This document shows positions 25,888 to 32,028 of a stretch of 32,028 nucleotides of DNA, piece after piece (position 1 is the stretch's first letter; every line of letters starts with the position of its first letter). The notes beneath the pieces are model-generated. The model worked only from the letters and a program-made list of their open reading frames with translations, ran no database searches and was not told where the DNA came from. This DNA comes from Bacilli bacterium (lineage in GTDB: Bacteria; Bacillota_I; Bacilli_A; Izemoplasmatales; Hujiaoplasmataceae). The stretch spans positions 1-32,028 of the forward strand of contig JAFGQH010000033.1 in the NCBI GenBank assembly GCA_016935815.1, in the 5' to 3' direction. The position numbers and the translations under genes were made by a program.

Positions 25888-25940
25888 AAAAAAATACCCA
25901 ATACTATTGATTCAAATGTTGAACGAATAATCGGGTATTT
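25888..25940 (-). terminator. terminator after prfB
   Basis: Minus strand AAATACCC pairs with GGGTATTT around a loop that has its own stem (TTCAA/TTGAA), and a T-run follows. It lies five bases after the prfB stop and leaves only about 20 nt before recX, so the recX/glg promoter, which I cannot identify, must overlap it or lie upstream. Confidence 0.7.
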
Positions 25941-25944
25941 CGAA

Positions 25945-27039
25945 TTACGAATTTAATTGTACTAAATAGGACAAAATGAACTTGTCAAGATTCCCATCCA
26001 TGACGGAATCTCCGTTTCCGGTTTCCGTTTGAGTGCGGTGATCTTTCACCATCGTGTATGGATGGAAGACATAGGAACGGATTTGCGATCCGAAGGCATT
26101 CAATTTGTTCTCGTTGAACGCATTGATTTCCGCCTGTTTCTTTTCGAGTTCCAATGTATATAGTTTACTGCGAAGGACTTTCATCGCTGTTTCGCGGTTT
26201 TGGATTTGACTCCGCTCGTTTTGACAGGTGACGACGATTTTCGTCGGCAAGTGAGTGATACGAACAGCAGAGTCGGTCGTATTGACACCTTGGCCACCTT
26301 TTCCGCTAGAGCGATAGGTATCGATTCGCAAGTCTTCATCATTGATTTCGACTTCGATGGAATCATCGGTCTCCGGATAGACTTTGACAGACGCAAAGGA
26401 TGTATGTCGTCTACTGGACGAATCAAATGGGCTGATGCGAACCAAACGGTGAACTCCGGATTCGGCTTTTAAATATCCATATGCATTCAGTCCTTCAACT
26501 AAAATAGTCGCAGATTTCAAGCCGGCTTCATCACCATCTTGATAATCGATGACTTCCACTTTATAACCCTTCTTCTCGGCAAATCGCAAATACATACGAT
26601 AGAGCATCTGAGCCCAGTCTTGCGACTCGGTTCCGCCGGCTCCCGGATGAAATTCGATGAACGCATTGAATTTGTCATATGGTTTGTTCAGAAGAATGTG
26701 AATGGTCAGATTCTCGATTTTATCATGGTAGGTATCGATCATTTGTTCCACATCGTCGAGTTTATAGGTTTCATCTTCTTTTGCAAGTTCATACGATAAT
26801 TCCAAGGTCTCATAGATATCGATGATACTGTTGTATTCGTCGATGATCGATTTCACATCATTGAGTTCGGACATGATGGATTGAGCAAGCTGCGTATCTG
26901 ACCAAAAATCTGGTTGAAAAGTCTTTTCTTCCAGATTGTTTTTGGTTTTGATATAATTGTCGATATTGATTGTGGAAACGAGTTGATCCAACTCTTTCTT
27001 CAAATCGTATAACGCTGTTTGCAATTCCAAATAGGTCAT
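25945..27039 (-). CDS. prfB: peptide chain release factor 2
   Basis: Terminates translation at UGA and UAA. The 364 aa carry the anticodon-like tripeptide SPF (203-205), which distinguishes RF2 from RF1 (PxT), and GGQ (248-250) that triggers peptide release. The frame is continuous through residues 20-30 (LVSTINIDNYI), where many bacteria have CUU-UGA and a +1 frameshift; none is seen. The ATG follows AGAGGGT and lies nine bases after the secA stop, as in other Bacillota. Confidence 0.97.
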   Translation of the reverse strand: MTYLELQTALYDLKKELDQLVSTINIDNYIKTKNNLEEKTFQPDFWSDTQLAQSIMSELNDVKSIIDEYNSIIDIYETLELSYELAKEDETYKLDDVEQMIDTYHDKIENLTIHILLNKPYDKFNAFIEFHPGAGGTESQDWAQMLYRMYLRFAEKKGYKVEVIDYQDGDEAGLKSATILVEGLNAYGYLKAESGVHRLVRISPFDSSSRRHTSFASVKVYPETDDSIEVEINDEDLRIDTYRSSGKGGQGVNTTDSAVRITHLPTKIVVTCQNERSQIQNRETAMKVLRSKLYTLELEKKQAEINAFNENKLNAFGSQIRSYVFHPYTMVKDHRTQTETGNGDSVMDGNLDKFILSYLVQLNS

Positions 27040-27048
27040 TGATACCCT

Positions 27049-29532
27049 CTAGTTGTCGTTTCTGCCATGGCAGTATTTGTATTTCTTGCCGGAGCCGCAA
27101 GGACATGGATCGTTTCGACCCACTTTTTGCGTCACCGTACGTGGTTTTTTCTTGACGGTTTCGTCTTCTTTACCAGAGAAAGTTCTCGTCGGTTTTGCGA
27201 CTTGAACCCGTTCGGTATTCTGTCTTACTTGTGCACGCAAAACATTGATAGCGACATTGTTTTGAATGTTTTGAATCATTTCTTCAAACATCGCATAACC
27301 GATATCTTGATATTCGCGGAATGGATTGTTCTGAGCATATCCTTGCAAGGAGACAGCTTGACGTAGTTCACTCATCGCATCGATTTGCCGAACCCAATAA
27401 GTATCCACGATCTTCAAAGTGACAGCTTTTAAGAAGTCGTTATAGACCTGTTCGCCGACCAATTCTTTTTTGGCTGCGACTTCTCTTCTGTATTCATCCA
27501 AGATATATCCGAGTTTGTCATCTTCGGTTTCTAGGATTTTCGGATCGATCGTATCCTTATGGAAATAATTGGAGATGTTTTTATACAGAGCTTCGGGATC
27601 ATCCATATGGGAATTGAAGACTCTGGTCAAAGCTTCTTCAATCATATTGTTCGTGTAATCTTCGATGTTATCCAAATACAGAATGTCGGTTCTTTGTCGG
27701 TAGATGATTTCTCTTTGACGACGGTTTACTTCATCGTATTGCAGCACGGTTTTTCGTCTGTCGAAGTTGTTTCCCTCGATTTGTTTTTGTGCCCTGAGTA
27801 CCATTTTTGAGAACATCTTGTAATCCAGAGGCACTTCGGAAGTGGATCCCTTTTGAACAACGACCATTTCCAACATCCGTTTGAAACGATCGCCTCCAAA
27901 ACGGCGCATCAAATCATCATCAGCCGACAAGAAGAAACGGGAATACCCTGGGTCTCCCTGACGACCACTACGACCGCGCAACTGATTGTCGATACGTCTG
28001 GACTCATGACGTTCTGTCCCGATCACGGCTAACCCACCTAGTTCGACAACGCCTTCGCCCAATTTGATATCGGTACCACGACCAGCCATGTTGGTGGCGA
28101 TGGTAACAGCGTATTTTTCTCCGGCTTTCGCCACGATATCTGCTTCTCTTTCATGTTGTTTTGCATTCAAAACATCATGTTTGACATTGCGTTTTTTCAA
28201 GAGTTTCGATAACAATTCCGAACTTTCAATCGATATCGTACCAATCAAAAGCGGTTGACCGAGTTCATGACGCCTTGCGATTTCATCTGCCAAGGCTTTG
28301 TATTTCGCTTCCATTGAAGCAAAAATCAAGTCATTATCATCAATACGAATAACAGGCATATTGGTAGGTATTTCTGTAACATACATGTTGTAGATGTTAC
28401 GAAATTCTTCTTCCTCGGTTTTAGCAGTACCAGTCATACCTGCAAGTTTGGTGTACATACGGAAGAAATTCTGGAAGGTGATTGTCGCCAAGACGGAAGT
28501 TTCCTTCTTGATTTCAACTGCTTCTTTCGCTTCCAAAGCTTGATGCAACCCATCGGAAAACTGACGTCCATGCATCAAACGTCCGGTAAAGGAATCGACG
28601 ATGATAACCTGTCCGTCCTGGACAACATAGTCGATATCACGAAGCATGATATAGTTTGCCTTCAAGGCATTGTTGATATGGTGCAACAATGTGACATTGG
28701 CCACATCGTAAAGATTTTCCAGGTTGAAGAACTCTTCTCCTTTTGCGATACCGGATTCGGTCAGACTAATGACTTTGTCCTTGATGTCGATGTTATAATC
28801 TTCATCTTCTGTCAAACGGATTACGAAGTAATTTGCCTGTCGGTATAAATCTGCAGTATTTTTCGCACCACCGGAGATGATGAGCGGAGTTCTCGCCTCA
28901 TCGACCAAAATCGAGTCGACCTCATCTATAATTGCGAAGTTGAGTGGGCGTTGTACGACATTATCTTTGTAAACCACCATGTGATCGCGCAAATAATCGA
29001 ATCCAAGCTCGTTGTTGGTAGAGTAAAGGATGTCGGAATTATAGGCTTCCTTCTTTTCTTCCGGAGTCATATCGCGTACATTCAGTGCGACACTAAGTCC
29101 CAAGAAACGGAATAGTCCACCGATTTCTCCATCGGACTCACGTCTTGCCAAGTATTCATTGACGGTGACGATATGGACACCATTCCCTGTCAAAGCATTC
29201 AAATAAGCCGGCATGACAGCGGTCAAGGTTTTTCCTTCACCGGTTTTCATTTCGGCGATGTTTCCTTCATGAATGGTAATTGCCCCCATGACCTGAACCT
29301 TGAACGGAGTCATTTTTAAAAATCTGGTACTCGCTTCTCTGACCGTTGCGTATGCCTCAACCAAAAGAGAATCCAGGGTCTCACCGTTTTTATGGCGTTC
29401 TTTGAATTCCTCTGTTTTTGCGACCAACTCGTCATCGGTCAATTGTTTGTATTCTGATTCCAAAGCCAATACGAGGTTGGCTGTCTTTTCCAATCGTTTT
29501 AATTCACGACCATTAAAATTGAATAATCCCAA
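27049..29532 (-). CDS. secA: preprotein translocase ATPase SecA
   Basis: Motor of the general secretion pathway. The 827 aa show the N-terminal GREL...ANLV, Walker A MKTGEGKT (95-102), the [20 protein letters not shown] box near 205-225, [13 protein letters not shown], the RQGDPG helicase motif, and the C-terminal zinc SEC-C motif [17 protein letters not shown]. The start is TTG (29530-29532), with AGGTG seven bases before it; no in-frame ATG or GTG fits the family N terminus MGLFN. Transcribed with prfB. Confidence 0.98.
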   Translation of the reverse strand: MGLFNFNGRELKRLEKTANLVLALESEYKQLTDDELVAKTEEFKERHKNGETLDSLLVEAYATVREASTRFLKMTPFKVQVMGAITIHEGNIAEMKTGEGKTLTAVMPAYLNALTGNGVHIVTVNEYLARRESDGEIGGLFRFLGLSVALNVRDMTPEEKKEAYNSDILYSTNNELGFDYLRDHMVVYKDNVVQRPLNFAIIDEVDSILVDEARTPLIISGGAKNTADLYRQANYFVIRLTEDEDYNIDIKDKVISLTESGIAKGEEFFNLENLYDVANVTLLHHINNALKANYIMLRDIDYVVQDGQVIIVDSFTGRLMHGRQFSDGLHQALEAKEAVEIKKETSVLATITFQNFFRMYTKLAGMTGTAKTEEEEFRNIYNMYVTEIPTNMPVIRIDDNDLIFASMEAKYKALADEIARRHELGQPLLIGTISIESSELLSKLLKKRNVKHDVLNAKQHEREADIVAKAGEKYAVTIATNMAGRGTDIKLGEGVVELGGLAVIGTERHESRRIDNQLRGRSGRQGDPGYSRFFLSADDDLMRRFGGDRFKRMLEMVVVQKGSTSEVPLDYKMFSKMVLRAQKQIEGNNFDRRKTVLQYDEVNRRQREIIYRQRTDILYLDNIEDYTNNMIEEALTRVFNSHMDDPEALYKNISNYFHKDTIDPKILETEDDKLGYILDEYRREVAAKKELVGEQVYNDFLKAVTLKIVDTYWVRQIDAMSELRQAVSLQGYAQNNPFREYQDIGYAMFEEMIQNIQNNVAINVLRAQVRQNTERVQVAKPTRTFSGKEDETVKKKPRTVTQKVGRNDPCPCGSGKKYKYCHGRNDN

Positions 29533-29556
29533 TCGTGTTCACCTCTTGTTCTATCT

Positions 29557-29562
29557 ATTATA
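29557..29562 (-). promoter_or_regulatory. possible secA promoter -10
   Basis: TATAAT on the minus strand, 24 nt before the TTG start, in an AT-rich stretch (alternating TA at about 29574-29586); neither a -35 nor a TG extension is evident. Confidence 0.4.
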
Positions 29563-29612
29563 TGATACCATTTTATATATATATATTCAATGATTTATAA
29601 TTTGCGTATCAT

Positions 29613-29639
29613 AAAAAAGTGGCTGTTAGACAGCCACTT
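29613..29639 (-). terminator. terminator after hpf
   Basis: Minus strand AAGTGGCTGT-CTA-ACAGCCACTT and a T-run: a perfect 10-bp stem two bases after the hpf stop. Confidence 0.95.
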
Positions 29640-29641
29640 AA

Positions 29642-30178
29642 TCATTCTGTTTCAATCAACCCGTATTTTCCATCATCTCTCAAATAGAGCAGCGATGTGA
29701 TGTTGTCATCATTCTTGAAAATAAAGAAATCATGACCTAAAAGTTCCATCTGTGTAATCGCCTCATCCAACGAGAGAATTTCTAATTTGATGTTTTTCTT
29801 CTTCACTGGTGAGATCAACTCTCTCTCCAGCTCATCAATGTCGAGGTAATCGTTTGTGAATGCGTTCTTGAGTCCTACTTTCTCTTGCAAAGAACGATTC
29901 ATTTTGTGTTTGTTCTTGCGAATCTGCGCTTCGAGTTTGTCAACAGCCTTGTCAATTGCCGCGTACAAATCTCGGTCTTGCACTTCGGCCCGGATCGTGA
30001 TGAATTTAATAGGTATCGTGATCTCGACCTTGGTTCCTTCACGATAGACCTTGCATATGACGTATGCATCCAATTCCTGCTGGAATACCTTGTCAATCTT
30101 CGCAAGTTTCTTATCCAGATACTTGTGGATTGCATCGGTAATCACGAATCCGCCTTTGCCTCTGACGTCTAGTTTCAT
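29642..30178 (-). CDS. hpf: ribosome hibernation promoting factor, long form
   Basis: Binds the 30S decoding region and dimerises ribosomes into 100S particles in stationary phase. The 178 aa contain the N-terminal S30AE-type domain (1 to about 95, with DAIHKYLDKKLAKIDKVF and KLEAQIRKNKHKM) and the C-terminal dimerisation domain (about 125-178) with LSLDEAITQMELLGHDFFIF and DGKYGLIE. The long form is typical of Bacillota. The ATG follows AAGGGGTG; it ends in TGA. Commonly next to secA, as here. Confidence 0.97.
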   Translation of the reverse strand: MKLDVRGKGGFVITDAIHKYLDKKLAKIDKVFQQELDAYVICKVYREGTKVEITIPIKFITIRAEVQDRDLYAAIDKAVDKLEAQIRKNKHKMNRSLQEKVGLKNAFTNDYLDIDELERELISPVKKKNIKLEILSLDEAITQMELLGHDFFIFKNDDNITSLLYLRDDGKYGLIETE

Positions 30179-30214
30179 AAAATCACCCCTTGTATATTTA
30201 ATTTGTTCAACTTC

Positions 30215-30223
30215 ATTATACCA
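30215..30223 (-). promoter_or_regulatory. hpf promoter (extended -10) within a palindrome
   Basis: TGGTATAAT on the minus strand, 37 nt before the ATG. It is flanked by ACTTCATT (30210-30217) and AATGAAGT (30233-30240), an 8-bp inverted repeat that overlaps the -10. Confidence 0.6.
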
Positions 30224-30271
30224 TCAAAAAAAAATGAAGTAAACGGACCTGCTTTTATTTAGGGAATAATT

Positions 30272-30664
30272 TCACTGAAAACTCATGAAACCTTCAAGAT
30301 TACATCGTATAAGAGACAAGAGAATCACGGAATTCCGCTCACAAAGAAAGGCAATCTCTTGGTGATGATCTCGTAGAAACATCGGATTGATAAAGATTTG
30401 AATGTGGCGATTATCCGCTTCTTTATCCAACCAGGTATACAACAACCGCAAATGTCTTTGGAGATAGTGTCTTTGATTGAGATTTACATTTATATCGTGA
30501 TAGAGATAGTGATGTTCCAATACTCCAGCGCTTGTCGGTATCACATCATACTCATGTTTGGGAGCGAATTTCAGATAACAATCCGGACAGATTTCAGGAA
30601 ACTCAAACAAGGATTGAAACCCTTGAGAGAGCAGGAAATATCGATCACACAGCTTGCATTTCAT
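30272..30664 (-). CDS. shortened ComFC-like zinc-finger protein
   Basis: Position after comFA and the N-terminal C-x2-C (C3, C6) and C-x2-C (C26, C29) point to ComFC, an amidophosphoribosyltransferase-like competence protein. Normal ComFC has about 220-240 aa with a PRPP-binding loop; this one has 130 and ends without such a motif. The middle (HHYLYHDINVNLNQRHYLQR) and the tail are unlike the phosphoribosyltransferase domain I expect. There is no internal frameshift I can find, and the sequence after its TGA is noncoding. The ATG lies 17 nt inside comFA and has no clear ribosome binding site, so it depends on coupling. Confidence 0.68.
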   Translation of the reverse strand: MKCKLCDRYFLLSQGFQSLFEFPEICPDCYLKFAPKHEYDVIPTSAGVLEHHYLYHDINVNLNQRHYLQRHLRLLYTWLDKEADNRHIQIFINPMFLRDHHQEIAFLCERNSVILLSLIRCNLEGFMSFQ

Positions 30665-31862
30665 TGGCTTGATTCATGCGAATGATTTCTTTTCTCGCCG
30701 CTTTCATCGCCTTTGTGATATAGGTTGATAACAACAGAATGGATCCCGATTCAAACTCGGCCAATCTGCCAACACGTCCGGCAATCTGGATTATCGTTTC
30801 CTTGGTAAAAACACGATGATCTGCCCATAGCAACAAACAATCGATATCTGGGAATGTAACTCCGCGCTCTAGTAAAGTCGTAGTGACCAACGTTCGATAC
30901 TCCTGATTTCGGAAAGATTGGATGATTTGATTCTTGTCCTTGGATTGACTTGATATGAAGCGTGCCTCTACTCCGTTCAAATGGAGAAATTCATTGGTGA
31001 CGATCCCAATATCGATTGTCGGAACGAAAACCAAGGATTGTCTCGGTCTGTTGCACCAATTGACTAGAAAATCATTCAAGTGTTTCGTCGAACGAATTCT
31101 TTGAAACTTCGGAACGACAAGTGGTTTTTTATGATATCTTGAAGGAACCAGATGATATCTGATTTCTTTCTTTGAAATTTGATTTTGAAATGCTTCATTG
31201 ATCGTTGCGGACATGTAAAGAAGAACCGCATTTTGCTTGGTTGCTTTTTTTACCAACCGTTCCAAGAATGGATTGTTTGCGTATGGATAGGCATCTACCT
31301 CATCGATAATCAGAAGATCGAATTCCTTATAAAAATAAATCATCTGTTGCGGTGTTGATAGAACAAGATTCGCATTATCATGTTGTTTGTTTCCTTCGAA
31401 CAAAGCTGCAATATTGGTTTCTATGAAATGCTTTTTGAAACGCTTATATACTTCTTTTAGTACCGCTACTCTTGGCAGAATATAACCAACTTTTCTATGC
31501 TCGTTCAATGCTTGCAGGATCACTTGATATGTCATTTCTGTTTTTCCGGCACCACAAACGGCTTGTAAGAAACCTATTTGATTCTTGGAATAGCAATCAA
31601 TGAAAAAGTCGGATGCTTTCTTCTGTAGATCGGTCAAGTGATAATCCATCTCAATCCTGTGTCGTTTGAATGGTACAGCTCTTTCATATCGATACAACGA
31701 CATTTGATCATTGATTTCCCCATATTCAAAACAGTCTAGACAGTAATACACTCCCATCACGTCTTCTTGGATGTTCGTGCCATTACAGCGATTACATCGG
31801 TTTTTCGTTACGGCTTTGACTGTTTCCAATGGCTTGTCTTTCCGGTATAATTTCTCTATCAT
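30645..31862 (-). CDS. comFA: ComFA-like DEAD-box helicase (competence protein)
   Basis: Helps drive transforming single-stranded DNA through the membrane, working with ComFC. The 405 aa have an N-terminal four-cysteine zinc site (C23, C26, C41, C44), Walker A AVCGAGKTEM (101-110), DEVD (187-190), SAT motif III, TTLLERGVTFPDID and the arginine-finger QIAGRVGR. This order and the zinc site fit ComFA better than PriA or RecG. The ATG follows GGTGAT. Other competence genes are not in the window. Its upstream region has a possible TATTAT at 31878. Confidence 0.92.
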   Translation of the reverse strand: MIEKLYRKDKPLETVKAVTKNRCNRCNGTNIQEDVMGVYYCLDCFEYGEINDQMSLYRYERAVPFKRHRIEMDYHLTDLQKKASDFFIDCYSKNQIGFLQAVCGAGKTEMTYQVILQALNEHRKVGYILPRVAVLKEVYKRFKKHFIETNIAALFEGNKQHDNANLVLSTPQQMIYFYKEFDLLIIDEVDAYPYANNPFLERLVKKATKQNAVLLYMSATINEAFQNQISKKEIRYHLVPSRYHKKPLVVPKFQRIRSTKHLNDFLVNWCNRPRQSLVFVPTIDIGIVTNEFLHLNGVEARFISSQSKDKNQIIQSFRNQEYRTLVTTTLLERGVTFPDIDCLLLWADHRVFTKETIIQIAGRVGRLAEFESGSILLLSTYITKAMKAARKEIIRMNQANEMQAV

Positions 31863-31907
31863 TCTATCACCGCTAACATAATACCCGACTTGAGAGATGT
31901 TTCTTTA

Positions 31908-31939
31908 ATTAAAAAGCCTCTACTAGAAGTAGAGACTTT
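31908..31939 (-). terminator. terminator for a minus-strand gene beyond the right edge
   Basis: Minus strand AAAGTCTCTAC-TTCTA-GTAGAGGCTTT (one U-G pair) then TTTAATT. It lies upstream of comFA and so should end a transcript coming from the right. Nothing coding lies between it and the window end. Confidence 0.75.
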
Positions 31940-31941
31940 GT

Positions 31942-32028
31942 TTCTATTTGACGACAAGGCGGCAAATTCTATTTGACGACAAGGCGGCAAATTCTATTTG
32001 ACGACAAGGCGGCAAATTCTATTTGACG
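31942..32028. repeat. 25-bp tandem repeat at the window edge, about 3.5 copies
   Basis: A unit that begins TTCTATTTGACG and ends GGCGGCAAA repeats without a mismatch at 31942-31966, 31967-31991 and 31992-32016, with 12 further bases to the end. Inside each unit TTTGACGAC...GGCGGCAAA is an imperfect inverted repeat. The period is not a multiple of three. There is no spacer, so it is not CRISPR. It may extend beyond the window, or it may be an assembly artefact. Confidence 0.9.

Noticed and set aside
29574-29612. ATGATAC...GTATCAT inverted repeat between secA and hpf as an operator
   Set aside because: The arms are far apart in a very AT-rich stretch, and one is part of the hpf terminator tail; likely chance.
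31942-32028. CRISPR array
   Set aside because: The units abut with no spacers and no cas gene is nearby; it is a simple tandem repeat.

Overview
The window reads as chromosomal backbone of a low-GC Bacillota/Tenericutes-type bacterium, close in character to the Acholeplasma/Izemoplasma side of the Mollicutes. The reasons are: UGA is a normal stop (for example ung, the GDPD-like gene and hpf end in TGA) and a full RF2 gene is present, which excludes the UGA=Trp mycoplasmas; ECF-type vitamin transporters, long-form HPF, ComFA and a GlgC/GlgD pair are Bacillota traits; and the predicted tmRNA tag ends in NYAYVA, resembling the mollicute NYAFA-type endings more than the usual ALAA. The species cannot be fixed from sequence alone. 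I see no insertion sequence, prophage, tRNA, rRNA or CRISPR array. Nearly everything is on the minus strand; only two protein genes are on the plus strand.

Layout, left to right. (1) 1-3300: trans-translation and RNA decay, secG - terminator - rnr - smpB - ssrA (tmRNA), all minus; the tmRNA 5' end is 2 nt after the smpB stop. (2) 3279-6700: lower glycolysis, gpmI - small membrane protein - eno. (3) 6700-8906: a divergent plus-strand GH13 maltosyltransferase of the Thermotoga type, with a cre-like palindrome in the shared promoter region. (4) 8919-14413: a seven-gene minus operon, GDPD-like pseudoenzyme - PsuK-like kinase - nitroreductase - phosphoglucomutase - a 51-aa Cys-rich membrane peptide - ung - folT-like ECF S component, with several ATGA overlaps. 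(5) 14458-17154: a plus-strand two-TM protein; then an FMN riboswitch with its terminator controlling ribU plus a thioredoxin-like lipoprotein; then a cyclase-family hydrolase. (6) 17158-25869: glycogen metabolism, recX - glgB - glgC - glgD::glgA fusion, then glgP with its own promoter and a perfect-consensus cre-like site. (7) 25888-31862: prfB (no programmed frameshift), secA, long-form hpf, comFA and a shortened comFC. (8) 31908-32028: a minus-strand terminator and then a 25-bp tandem repeat that runs off the window edge.

Together, pgm, GlgC, GlgD-GlgA and GlgB make glycogen from glucose-6-phosphate, GlgP and the maltosyltransferase work on the stored or imported glucan, and GpmI and enolase carry the carbon to PEP. 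The points most worth a second look are the GlgD-GlgA fusion, the FMN-controlled RibU/CxxC-lipoprotein pair, the Thermotoga-like maltosyltransferase with possible catabolite control, the GDPD-like protein that has lost its catalytic residues, the very short tmRNA tag, and the terminal tandem repeat.
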